Of a DNA stretch of 64,000 bases, positions 40,112 to 49,357 are shown one piece after another. Source of the stretch: Acetobacteroides hydrogenigenes. GTDB lineage: Bacteria; Bacteroidota; Bacteroidia; Bacteroidales; ZOR0009. The stretch is from NCBI RefSeq assembly GCF_004340205.1, contig NZ_SLWB01000011.1, forward strand, positions 1 through 64,000, read 5' to 3'. The notes beneath the pieces are model-generated. The model searched no databases, had not been told where the DNA came from, and saw only the letters and a program-made list of their open reading frames with translations. Made by a program: the position numbers and the translations under genes. How positions within the stretch are numbered: the stretch's first letter is position 1; the number at the start of each line of letters is the position of its first letter.

Positions 40112-40401
40112 CATTATTCATTTTAAAAAAAAGGATAAAATGGGAATCTCTTTACGCGGCAAAAGCTAATCAGAAAGAAAATCGGGACAATTTTGTTGAA
40201 ATGGAAGAGTGTGTCTCCACCAAGATGCCGTGCTAGAAGCAAGAATACCCCGATACCCTGAAACGCTTGCACAAAGAGAACAGAACTCCAAACCTATTTT
40301 GGGCAAGAACGGAGCCGGCCAAACACCAAAATGCTTTTTTTACTCATGCATGGAGCTATGTAAGCACAACTGATAGCCTCATGAACGCTCCTCGTATGCA
40401 T

Positions 40402-42990
40402 TCACTTCTTACTGGCAATACTTGTCGATCGTTTAAGCAAATCCGAACACTGGTAAACCTTTGACAATAGTGACGGGGAAATAGACTTGCCCTCTTTGCT
40501 TATGTAACCGCAAACTATAGCGTAATCGTCAGCCGAGGTGTGCCCATACAAGAGCGACGACAGCCAGTTCTTGGGGAAGAAGATGTCTCCCGTTTGCTGG
40601 ATTTCGGGTAAAATGGATAAACCTTTTGCCAGATATTCCTCCGATTCGTCGTTACGCAAAGGATGGTTTAAAAGTTTAAGAGCATCAGCAACCCAAGCCT
40701 CCTGCTTTCTATTTTCCAGATGCAATAACGATTCAAAAAGCTTATCTCTTACAATCTTTTTGGGATCGACAGCCTGAGAAATAAAGTTAAACCGACGCAG
40801 ATTGTCGATGTTCTTAATACTTTTTCGGGTTACATTTAATATAGAACTCGATTCTTCTGGCATCCGAATGCAAAGTTCAAATGCAAAATTCTGAAGATCC
40901 ATCTCCCCAATCCATCTATTATCGCTAACAACTTCGTGGCTCCATATCTCATGCATTTTTCTGGCAGACTTTTCAGAGTGCATAACCTTTGCAATAGTTC
41001 TTAAGTACTGAATCTTTAGTTTATTGTCATTTGTATGTGAATACGCGTTCCAAAGTGAGCATTCAACCATTTCTCGCGTAGCAGCATCGTCTTTAGAAAT
41101 GAAATAGAGATTTGCAGAAAGAAGGTAATCAAGAGACATGCTAATAAGTAGCTCATTCTTTTCATATTCTACCACACGAACAAGCAAAGCGAGCATACTT
41201 TTACCGTCAAAATTGCCGTTTAGCATATTCTCGTACAAGGTAACAATGCAAGAAGCCCGATGCACCGGATTTTTCAGATTCTGATAGTGACGAACAATCG
41301 AAGCGCACTTTAGGGAATCCAACTCAAAGTAGCCATATCCAAACCCATTAGAGTTGGGAATAAAGCAGTCATTATTTCTTCTGCATTTAGGGAATATCAG
41401 AACTTGTTCTTTGCCCCCCTTTTTACCAAGAAGCGCAGATTGGGAGGTTCCCTTATGATGCACTAATTTGGTAAACTCAATAAGTTGAAGATAAGGAAGC
41501 CTAATCTCAGATGGCAATTTCTGTCGCAACACAATGCCACACCCCACGCTGTCTTTATAGTATACATCATAGGCATAGATTGGCATACCCGCACTTTCGA
41601 CCCAACTCTTGCTCCAATCCTTTACGCTAAACCTAGCATGCTTATCAAAAATTTTGACTAGGTCGCCCCAGCTCGCATTACCTAAAGAGTAAGTCCTTAG
41701 ATACTCACGCAGAGCGTTCTGAAAGGCATATTGCCCCATTAATTTCTCCAGAGAACGAATTACAATGGGTGCTTTGTGGTAAATAATATTACCATACATG
41801 GTACCTGCAAGATTTAAGTTCTCCAGCCTTTGTTTTATCGGATTAGTACCCTTTGTACGATCTTCGCTATACGCTTTAGGGGCATGAGCAATTAAAAATT
41901 GAAGATCGCTATTTACAGATGGAAATAGTTCCTTAACAATCTTGTCCGCAAAGAAGCCTGCAAAAACCTCCTTCATCCACACATCGTCAAACCACGGCAT
42001 GGTTACAAGATCCCCAAACCACAAATGAGCCGTTTCATGAGCAATAAGTTCTGCCCTAGCAATTTTTTCCGGTTGAGTGGCACTTTCTGCTAGAAACATC
42101 TTAGAATCAACATAGAAAACCGATCCGGGATGCTCCATCCCACTAAACTGGAAGAACGGAATAATTGCTAAATCGTACTTTTGGAAAGGATACAAGATGC
42201 CGGTGTACCTCTCCATCCACCTTACAGAATAGTCTACCATATAAAATATGGAATCAAGGTTTTGTGCTACCTTCTTTGCATCATTTTCTCTATAAAGAAC
42301 AGCATACTTTTTGCCATCAATTTCCTTTTGAGCTTTCGAGAACTTTCCGGCAGTAAACGAAAAAAGATAAGTACTAATGAGATCAGACTGCTGAAATTTG
42401 AAAGTCGTACGAGAACCAGAAGTTGTTACAGAATCAGCTATACTCGCATTGGATATTGCAGTCCACCCTTTAGGTAAGTCAAGTTCCAACTTGAAATAAG
42501 CTTTCAAATCAGGCTGATCAAAACAAGGGAAAACAGTCCTAGCTCTATCTGGAACTAAAAGTGTATACATTAAATCGTCTTTTCTATTTAAAGCCTGATC
42601 ACCTGCTAAAAACTTAATAGCAATTCTATTTCCCCTCTTTTTGAGATACTTTGAACTAATAACAATATGCTCATTAATTAACTCGTAAGCTATCTCTTTC
42701 TCGTTGCACATTACGTTTTTTATACTAGAAGCATCGCCTGTAAAGTCTAGTACAACCTGCCCAAGATCACGCTTAAAATCGAACGTAATTATCTCATATC
42801 CATCAACCTTTTCATTACATCCCTTGGGAATGTTAAATCGAATATCATAGGATAGATTACCAATTAGCCCTGCTCGTTCTTGTGCAAGTTTCTTTGAAAC
42901 ACCAGGTTGAAGTACCATTCTGCTATCAGAGTCACCACAGCCTAAAAGCATGGTTATAAGCAGCATTGAGAAAAAAAATTTAACTCGCAT
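40402..42990 (-). CDS. M1-family aminopeptidase lipoprotein
   Basis: 862 residues from MRVKFFFSMLLITMLLGCG, a lipoprotein signal peptide (the frame is open to 43158, but those starts lack a signal peptide). The Zn site is HETAHLWFGDLVT, with the third ligand in MKEVFAGF; the usual motif is 'NEGFA', so here it is K-E-V. The exopeptidase motif is GMEHPG instead of GAMEN. The architecture matches the four-domain M1 family. It removes N-terminal residues of peptides at the cell surface or in the periplasm. Single-gene unit. Confidence 0.92.
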   Translation of the reverse strand: MRVKFFFSMLLITMLLGCGDSDSRMVLQPGVSKKLAQERAGLIGNLSYDIRFNIPKGCNEKVDGYEIITFDFKRDLGQVVLDFTGDASSIKNVMCNEKEIAYELINEHIVISSKYLKKRGNRIAIKFLAGDQALNRKDDLMYTLLVPDRARTVFPCFDQPDLKAYFKLELDLPKGWTAISNASIADSVTTSGSRTTFKFQQSDLISTYLFSFTAGKFSKAQKEIDGKKYAVLYRENDAKKVAQNLDSIFYMVDYSVRWMERYTGILYPFQKYDLAIIPFFQFSGMEHPGSVFYVDSKMFLAESATQPEKIARAELIAHETAHLWFGDLVTMPWFDDVWMKEVFAGFFADKIVKELFPSVNSDLQFLIAHAPKAYSEDRTKGTNPIKQRLENLNLAGTMYGNIIYHKAPIVIRSLEKLMGQYAFQNALREYLRTYSLGNASWGDLVKIFDKHARFSVKDWSKSWVESAGMPIYAYDVYYKDSVGCGIVLRQKLPSEIRLPYLQLIEFTKLVHHKGTSQSALLGKKGGKEQVLIFPKCRRNNDCFIPNSNGFGYGYFELDSLKCASIVRHYQNLKNPVHRASCIVTLYENMLNGNFDGKSMLALLVRVVEYEKNELLISMSLDYLLSANLYFISKDDAATREMVECSLWNAYSHTNDNKLKIQYLRTIAKVMHSEKSARKMHEIWSHEVVSDNRWIGEMDLQNFAFELCIRMPEESSSILNVTRKSIKNIDNLRRFNFISQAVDPKKIVRDKLFESLLHLENRKQEAWVADALKLLNHPLRNDESEEYLAKGLSILPEIQQTGDIFFPKNWLSSLLYGHTSADDYAIVCGYISKEGKSISPSLLSKVYQCSDLLKRSTSIASKK

Positions 42991-43240
42991 ATTTACTTTG
43001 TATAGCTTTATTTTTAATATAAAAATAGAACTAATTTTAGTAATAGTAAAGAATTGCATGTTTTTCTTTTCTATTCGAACACATCTAAATATAAAACAAT
43101 TACATAGAAACAGGGAGCATACTACGTTCACAAATAGACCTTGAGGTATAAATCTCATTTACATTTTAACAATTTCCGATGTTGATTTAAAACAAAAAGA
43201 GTTATACCTTAACCATATGAAACTTTTCTCATAGAAAGCC

Positions 43241-43528
43241 ATGGCAAGTATAAAACATCTAAAGAAGAGAGTTAAAACACTTTGTGATAACGTACAAAAT
43301 GAATGCTACGTAGAGTTGCTTTTTGGAACAAGCAATGAAGTTGAGCTAATTTGGAGCATAATGTCACGCTGCGATAAGCTGCATCATGAAACAATTCAAA
43401 AGATAAATTCAAAAATACCTAAAAAACTTTCTGCAAAAGAGCGCAAAACCTACTACAAAGCGCTTTCTGAGAACTTTTACAGCAAAACGCTCGATTTTAT
43501 TAACGATATGAACTCTATTATACCCTAA
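43241..43528 (+). CDS. Conserved small protein of unknown function
   Basis: 95 residues: MASIKHLKKRVKTLCDNVQN, then an acidic-basic helical pattern ending YSKTLDFINDMNSIIP. Entirely helical, no membrane segment or known motif. Such short proteins are conserved in Bacteroidales. Its stop overlaps the end of the convergent YgjP-type gene by 4 bases (43525-43528). Confidence 0.7.
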   Translation: MASIKHLKKRVKTLCDNVQNECYVELLFGTSNEVELIWSIMSRCDKLHHETIQKINSKIPKKLSAKERKTYYKALSENFYSKTLDFINDMNSIIP

Positions 43529-44259
43529 AAATAGCGCGTACTATACTTTTTCATCTCTTTTGCTAGCAGTTTTGCCTTCGCGCTAGTATGCTTATCGAGT
43601 AACGCCCAGAATTTAGGCCCATGGTTCTTTTCTACCGTATGGCATAATTCGTGAAGAATTACATAGTCAATAAGATAATCTGGCAGTTGCATTAGGTAAA
43701 CACTAAGATTGATATTATTCTGATAGGAACAACTTCCCCATCGCGACTTTATCTTTTTTACTGCCACATTGCCAAATCTAAATCCACATTCCGATGCTAA
43801 CTGAAAAACCCTCAAGGGGAGTAACTCTTTTGCTTCCATGGTCCAAGCTCGTTCGATAGCCTTTACAGTCAATTCCTGCACTGTTGCGTGTTCAGTTTCC
43901 ACTCCTTCGGGGACAGATATCCTAATTTCATTTTGAAGTATCCGACAGGACACGACACTGTTTTCTGAAGAATGTCTAGCAAAAGTAAGTATTCGCTTTT
44001 TCGTCCTAAACGAAGTCGATTCATTAAAAACAGTCTTTCGTGTTTCAAGATTAGCCATTTTTGCTTTAGCCATCTCTATCCATTCCGTTTTCTGAAGCAC
44101 GAAACGTTCAGCATCGTCAAGTTTAATATTAAAAGGCATTGTTACAACAACACCTTTAAAAGGTTTAAGAACAATAGAAACCCGCCGAACACCTTTTTTC
44201 CTAACGTAGAAAACCTCCCCAATAGCAGGATAGACAACTGTTTTTGAGCGACTTTCCAT
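43525..44259 (-). CDS. YgjP/SprT-like zinc metallopeptidase (DUF45)
   Basis: 244 residues starting at the ATG within TAATG that overlaps the HU-SPOR stop codon (an earlier start at 44277 is less likely). The catalytic motif is HELCHTVEKNHGPKFW (HExxH, third ligand His), preceded by KSRWGSCS, the DUF45/YgjP signature. The family is often annotated as M48-like metal-dependent hydrolase; substrate unknown. Translationally coupled to the HU-SPOR gene. Confidence 0.9.
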   Translation of the reverse strand: MESRSKTVVYPAIGEVFYVRKKGVRRVSIVLKPFKGVVVTMPFNIKLDDAERFVLQKTEWIEMAKAKMANLETRKTVFNESTSFRTKKRILTFARHSSENSVVSCRILQNEIRISVPEGVETEHATVQELTVKAIERAWTMEAKELLPLRVFQLASECGFRFGNVAVKKIKSRWGSCSYQNNINLSVYLMQLPDYLIDYVILHELCHTVEKNHGPKFWALLDKHTSAKAKLLAKEMKKYSTRYF

Positions 44260-45533
44260 TATTTTGAACTTATCCATCCATCAACGCCCAATACTTTTAT
44301 GCGATCTTTTTCTTTTTGAGCCTCTTCGTACGTCTTAAAGCTGGATGTTACTACAGAGTATACCTTACTTCTATGAACGACACGTCCTTTAATCTTCTTT
44401 TTTGCTAGATGAGCCACATGCTTTTCGGCATTTTCATTGGTCTCAAAAGACCCCAACACTACCACAAAACTTTTAGAATCAATACTGCTTTCTTGTTTGA
44501 CGGGCTTCTTTGCTTCTGTAACCAATGCTTTCTTGTTAACATTTAGCCTTTCGTTCTCTTTTGTCTCTTCTTTTACATTTGCATCTCTTTCCCCTTCTCT
44601 CTTAGACAAAGACGCTGTATTTTTTACCGTATTTTCTACTGTAGCAACAACTTCGTTGTCAATTGCATCTTGAGCGACTTCCTCTGCTTCAAGTTTTTTC
44701 TCTTCTACTTCTTTTTGTTCTGAATCTATTGGATCCAAAACAATCTTAGGCTTAGAGATATCAGCCTTGGTTCCAAAAATATCTGTCCAAAAAACATTAA
44801 GAACAAATAGCGCCCCCAATAGCAGTATAAAACCAACTAACAATGACTTCGAAATTTTTCTAGGAGTAGAATTACTACGATGAATCTCCTCTTCCCTTTT
44901 TAGAATTTCCCCCTTATTGTTTAATACACCTACTGAAACATCATCTTCTTTATCTTCGCTCTTCACGTCTGTATTCTCATTGTTTTCCTCGGTTTTATCA
45001 ACAATATGCTGTTGATCTTTATCTGCCAACGGATTATCCATATCTACCTTAGAAGAAGAGAACATAACATTTGGAATTGATTCGGTAAACACATCGACAG
45101 GCTTCCCAACTAGTTCCTCCTCTTTTACAGTAGAATTGTTTACCATTGTCGTAGCCAATTCGTTCTCTTCCAGATCCCTTGACTCTTCGTAAGGACGATC
45201 GATAGAGAAAGCGGCATTCCCCTGTCTATCTTTATAGAAATAACCGAGCCCTTCTACTTCGTAAACCTTTTTGTCTACATTACTTATAGAGTTTTTTACA
45301 GCATCAACAAAAGATGCGACTTTTAATCGAGCATCATCTTTATGTAGGCCGCATACGTGCGCTAGTTCGTTCTCTAAAAAACCATCGTTATACTTTAGAA
45401 ACGGGCTGAACGTTACATTATCTTTTGTAAGAATATTGCTGAGAGTGCTATCTTTAATCAGGAATGCGCCAAAATCGGGTATTATAACCCTCTTCCCTTG
45501 CGATACGAGTGATTTGATGACTGTTCCTACCAT
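44259..45533 (-). CDS. HU-domain plus SPOR-domain protein (CCDC81-like HU fold)
   Basis: 424 residues. N-terminal HU/CCDC81-like domain (VIIPDFGAFLIKD, residues 16-28, and VEGLGYFYKDRQGNAAFSID near 97-116). An acidic linker follows, a membrane helix (ISKSLLVGFILLLGALFVLN, about 225-245), another charged linker, and a C-terminal SPOR domain (VVLGSFETNENAEKHVAHL). SPOR binds denuded peptidoglycan at division sites. The HU-like cytoplasmic part with a periplasmic SPOR may link DNA or another cytosolic partner with septal peptidoglycan. Conserved in Bacteroidota. Confidence 0.85.
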   Translation of the reverse strand: MVGTVIKSLVSQGKRVIIPDFGAFLIKDSTLSNILTKDNVTFSPFLKYNDGFLENELAHVCGLHKDDARLKVASFVDAVKNSISNVDKKVYEVEGLGYFYKDRQGNAAFSIDRPYEESRDLEENELATTMVNNSTVKEEELVGKPVDVFTESIPNVMFSSSKVDMDNPLADKDQQHIVDKTEENNENTDVKSEDKEDDVSVGVLNNKGEILKREEEIHRSNSTPRKISKSLLVGFILLLGALFVLNVFWTDIFGTKADISKPKIVLDPIDSEQKEVEEKKLEAEEVAQDAIDNEVVATVENTVKNTASLSKREGERDANVKEETKENERLNVNKKALVTEAKKPVKQESSIDSKSFVVVLGSFETNENAEKHVAHLAKKKIKGRVVHRSKVYSVVTSSFKTYEEAQKEKDRIKVLGVDGWISSK

Positions 45534-45556
45534 TTTTACTCCTAGTTATATGTAAG

Positions 45557-45564
45557 CAAAGTTA
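45557..45564 (-). promoter_or_regulatory. Bacteroidota -7 element for the HU-SPOR gene (TAACTTTG on minus strand)
   Basis: TAACTTTG on the minus strand, 24 bases before the HU-SPOR start, with an AGGAGT ribosome site between them. Confidence 0.65.
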
Positions 45565-45635
45565 TTGTTTATTTTATCTTCTTGAACAGCGGTGCTACTA
45601 CTCGAAGCTAAAATTTCAAGTTCCCTTTTTTCAAA

Positions 45636-45643
45636 TATCTTTG
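45636..45643 (+). promoter_or_regulatory. Bacteroidota -7 element for the porin at 45668 (TATCTTTG)
   Basis: TATCTTTG 25 bases before the porin start. Confidence 0.65.
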
Positions 45644-45667
45644 TGGCCTCAATAAAAAAACAATAGA

Positions 45668-46894
45668 ATGGTAAAGAGATTTATACTTGCTGCCACCGCC
45701 GCTGTATCGGCATTTAGTGCGATTGGCCAAAGCGATGACATTAAAGTTAAGATTTCAGGATTTGTAAAAGCCGATTATTGGATAGATACCCGCAAGAATA
45801 CCGATGGTGTAGATGGGTTGTTTTGCTATTACCCTCTTGCACCCGAATACGATGCTAACGGAAAAGACCTTAATGAACAACCTACTGCAAATCTAACAGC
45901 CCTCTCAACAAGACTTCGCTTCAACATATCCGGTCCAGATGTATTTGGAGCAAAGGCCAATGCAATAATCGAGGCCGATTTTACAGGAACAACGGAAGTT
46001 GCACTTCTCCGCCTTCGATTGGCCAACCTAAACCTATCTTGGCCAAAATCCACGTTGCTTATAGGACAAGCATGGCATCCCTTCAGCATACCCCAATTTT
46101 TACCACGAACTCTTTCCTTAAATACTGGAGCCCCATTTCAATGCTTCAACCGAAATCCACAAATAACATATACCTATTCAATAGGGCCAGGTTTTAAAGT
46201 TCTAGGCTCACTAAACTACCAGAGCAGCTACGAAAGCCTTGGTCCAAACGGGAAAAGTTCCATTTACCTCAGAAATGCCATTATTCCAAATCTCGACTTC
46301 CAGATGAGCAAAACGTTTGGGAAGTCGACCATTGGTGTTGCATACGATTTTAAGATGCTTCGCCCAACCATCTATAATGTAGCAGCAGACGGTAAAAAGT
46401 ACCAGAACAACAATACAGTTAAATCCAATTCATTTTTAGGATATTACAACTACACATCGGAAAAACTATTTGTCATTGCAAAGCAACTTTGGGGGCAAAA
46501 CCTAACCGAATTTCTAATGCAAGGCGGATATGGAGTTTCCAGTACCAATCCGACAACTGGGATACAAGAGTACGCGCCATCTAAAGGTACGTCTACGCTT
46601 ATCAACTTTTGCTACGGAACCAAATATCGAATTGGAGGAACTTTAGGGTACTTGTGCAATAATGGTTTTACTGAAAATGTATCCAAAATATACGGAAGAG
46701 CAGAAAATCTTAAAGAGATGATTCGCATTGCTCCTAACGTAATGTATGTGTCCAAAAATTTTCAGTTAGGCATTGAGGGTGAGTTTAACCGAGCCTACTG
46801 GGGAAATGTTGACTACAATAGCAAGGGAAATGTTGTTAATGCAAAGGCTGTAAACGGATTTCGATTTTTAACTTCTTTACAGTACAATTTTTAG
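45668..46894 (+). CDS. Outer membrane porin-like protein
   Basis: 408 residues. Signal peptide 1-20 (ending SAIGQ). The mature part alternates amphipathic strands (VKISGFVKADYWIDTR, TRLRFNISGPDVFGAKANAI, LGSLNYQSSYESLG, IGVAYDFKML) and ends in FRFLTSLQYNF, a C-terminal aromatic signature. This fits a DcaP/porin-like 16- or 18-strand channel as found in many Bacteroidota. Substrate unknown. A sensor protein follows 68 bases later, possibly co-transcribed. Confidence 0.8.
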   Translation: MVKRFILAATAAVSAFSAIGQSDDIKVKISGFVKADYWIDTRKNTDGVDGLFCYYPLAPEYDANGKDLNEQPTANLTALSTRLRFNISGPDVFGAKANAIIEADFTGTTEVALLRLRLANLNLSWPKSTLLIGQAWHPFSIPQFLPRTLSLNTGAPFQCFNRNPQITYTYSIGPGFKVLGSLNYQSSYESLGPNGKSSIYLRNAIIPNLDFQMSKTFGKSTIGVAYDFKMLRPTIYNVAADGKKYQNNNTVKSNSFLGYYNYTSEKLFVIAKQLWGQNLTEFLMQGGYGVSSTNPTTGIQEYAPSKGTSTLINFCYGTKYRIGGTLGYLCNNGFTENVSKIYGRAENLKEMIRIAPNVMYVSKNFQLGIEGEFNRAYWGNVDYNSKGNVVNAKAVNGFRFLTSLQYNF

Positions 46895-46962
46895 GATTTA
46901 ATTCAAGAATATTTTTTTCTTTGCATTAGAATATTCGAACCTGTCCATCAAAAAAAGTAGTG

Positions 46963-49230
46963 ATGAGGGATAATGCAACCATACTTTCTAGAAGGTATGC
47001 TTTTTACCTGTTTTTAATTGGCGTTGGAATGTGGCTAATAGCCGTAAGCATAGAGGCAATCGTATCTAAACAGGCCTTTACATTAGGCTTAATTGGAGAT
47101 TTGCATGCTAAAAACGTTTCGTTTCTATTCTTAGATATTATTCCATTTGCGCTAGGTTTTTGCGGCTATCGTTGGGGCTTACACACCGGACAAAAAGCCG
47201 ATACTCTTAATGAAATCATCGAAAAGGATAAGCAGCGTAATACAAAGCTTATCGCATTAGTCGACGAAATAAAGAAGGGGAACTTTGAAGTCAGCAATGG
47301 TTTTGACAAAAAAGACAAGCTAATCAATTCAATATTAGACCTTAGAAACTCTTTAAAAACCAGCACACAAGAAGAAGAAATTCGCAAAAAAGAAGACGAA
47401 GAGCGCCACTGGGTAGCACAAGGTCTCGCCAAATTTGGAGAAATACTTCGAGCCAACAACGATGATATGACGGAGCTTTCGTACAATATCATTAGCCAGC
47501 TGGTAAAATACGTAAGAGCAAACCAAGGAGGTATTTATCTTCTAACCGAAGACCAAGAAAACCGAAAGGTTTTTGAAATGAAGGCATGCTACGCTTACGA
47601 GCGTCGTAAGTATGTCGATAAGTTAATCAACCTTGGAGAGGGCCTTGTAGGTGCATGCGCCAAGGAAGGAAAAACCGTTAACCTAAAAAAGGTACCAGAT
47701 ACATATCTTTCCATTACCTCGGGACTTGGACATGCTAATCCTAAGTTTTTGCTTCTAGTTCCGTTGAAGTTCAACGAAGAGACACATGGTGTTTTAGAGA
47801 TTGCATCTTTCAACGAGTTCAAGCCTCACGTAGTTGAGTTCATCGAAAAAGTGGCCGAGAGTATTGCATCAACCATTGCCAATGTAAAGATCAACATTCG
47901 TACGGCAATGCTTCTTCGCGACTCTCAGGAACAAGCAGAAATGCTTGCCTCTCAAGAAGAAGAAATGCGTCAGAACATGGAGGAATTGCAGGCAACCCAA
48001 GAAGATGCAGTTCGACAAACCGAGCGTTTGTCTGGCTACATCAATGCACTAGACAGCGTGCATATGCGTGCAGAGTTCGACTCATCAGGAAATCTTGTTG
48101 CAGCCAACGACCAATTCCTCGAAAAATTCGAGGTTCCTCATTTCGACGATGTCTACGAAAAGAACATTACCTCGTTCATTCATCCTGAATCCCTTACTTC
48201 ATTCCGTAATAGTTGGGCAAACCTTGTTGCAGAAGACAAATGCCACGAAGGTGAACTAAAGTGTGTAACTTTTATCAATAAAACGATCTACCTATTTACC
48301 TCATTGAGCCGCGTAAACCGCAGCAATGGAGAAATGGATAAGGTGCTTTTACTAGCTCTAGAAGTTACCGATCAGAAGAAAGAAGAGTTAGAGATGAGAT
48401 CTATTGTTTCGGCAGTAAACTCCTCGCTCCTTCAAGCAGAGCTCACCAATACAGGTGATCTTGTAGTTGTAAACGATAAGCTAAAAGCCGAACTAGGATA
48501 CAATGATGTTCAGACTGTTTATAACATCAACGAATTCATCAACGATCTTGACAAGCCTCAGTTTGAAAAAGCATGGATGAAGCTTGTCAACCAAGGTTTC
48601 TTTGAAGGAACCATCAACTTTACCAGCTTTGATGGCCAGGTTAAGGCATTAGATATTACCCTAATCGGTATCAGAAACTTTAACGACGATATCGTTAAGA
48701 TTGTACTAATTGGAACTGACAAATCTGCAATAAAGGCAGTTGAAGACAAGTATCTTCAGCTTCAAGAAACTACAGAACAGCTAAAGGATGCGCTTTCGAA
48801 AACTGAAGAGGAGATTAACCGAAGAATTAGAGAGGTTCGCGAACAGTTGGCCCTCCAATATAAAGAGGTTGAAAGAATCCGAATCCGCAACGATAAAACA
48901 GTTGATAACGCCCCTATCGCAATGGTTTGCTTCAACTCACAAGGAATTATTGAGGTATTCAACAAGAAGGCTGCAGAAGTATGGGGATACCAACCCTCCG
49001 AAATAATTAACATGCCTATAAGCAAGCTATTCCCCAAAGAGCAGGTTCAAGGTGAAGGCATTGTAAATGCTATCTGCGATGTGGATAAAATCAAGCCGAT
49101 AAACCAAAAAGAAAGCGTAAAGATTATAAACACCAACAACCAAAAGCAGGCGGCTTATATTACACTTGCTGATGCCAGAGTAACCAAAGAGCATAACTAC
49201 GTTGCCTATGTAGAAGTTATAAGCAACTAG
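46963..49230 (+). CDS. Membrane GAF/PAS sensor protein without kinase or other output domain
   Basis: 755 residues from the ATG at 46963 (GTG at 46960 possible). Two N-terminal membrane helices (about 14-32 and 50-68), a HAMP-like/coiled linker, a GAF domain (about 170-310), coiled coil (SQEQAEMLASQEEEMRQNME), two PAS-like domains (about 355-590), a second coiled coil, and a final PAS (about 645-755). No kinase, GGDEF or other output domain, and it ends at a terminator. Likely passes signals by protein contact; the partner is unknown. Confidence 0.82.
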   Translation: MRDNATILSRRYAFYLFLIGVGMWLIAVSIEAIVSKQAFTLGLIGDLHAKNVSFLFLDIIPFALGFCGYRWGLHTGQKADTLNEIIEKDKQRNTKLIALVDEIKKGNFEVSNGFDKKDKLINSILDLRNSLKTSTQEEEIRKKEDEERHWVAQGLAKFGEILRANNDDMTELSYNIISQLVKYVRANQGGIYLLTEDQENRKVFEMKACYAYERRKYVDKLINLGEGLVGACAKEGKTVNLKKVPDTYLSITSGLGHANPKFLLLVPLKFNEETHGVLEIASFNEFKPHVVEFIEKVAESIASTIANVKINIRTAMLLRDSQEQAEMLASQEEEMRQNMEELQATQEDAVRQTERLSGYINALDSVHMRAEFDSSGNLVAANDQFLEKFEVPHFDDVYEKNITSFIHPESLTSFRNSWANLVAEDKCHEGELKCVTFINKTIYLFTSLSRVNRSNGEMDKVLLLALEVTDQKKEELEMRSIVSAVNSSLLQAELTNTGDLVVVNDKLKAELGYNDVQTVYNINEFINDLDKPQFEKAWMKLVNQGFFEGTINFTSFDGQVKALDITLIGIRNFNDDIVKIVLIGTDKSAIKAVEDKYLQLQETTEQLKDALSKTEEEINRRIREVREQLALQYKEVERIRIRNDKTVDNAPIAMVCFNSQGIIEVFNKKAAEVWGYQPSEIINMPISKLFPKEQVQGEGIVNAICDVDKIKPINQKESVKIINTNNQKQAAYITLADARVTKEHNYVAYVEVISN

Positions 49231-49265
49231 CAATATAAAGACAACCAATCATTTCAACAAAATAG

Positions 49266-49295
49266 TATAGGGTGAGAATTTAATCTCACCCTATA
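49266..49295. terminator. Intrinsic terminator after the GAF/PAS gene
   Basis: TATAGGGTGAGA with its exact complement around ATTTAA, followed by TTTTT: 12-bp perfect stem. Confidence 0.9.
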
Positions 49296-49319
49296 TTTTT
49301 GAAATGCGGGAAGGGTGAC

Positions 49320-49327
49320 TATCTTTG
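49320..49327 (+). promoter_or_regulatory. Bacteroidota -7 element for dnaX (TATCTTTG)
   Basis: TATCTTTG 30 bases before the dnaX start, immediately after the preceding terminator. Confidence 0.65.
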
Positions 49328-49357
49328 TGAAGAAGAACATAGAATTGGGACAAAAGA

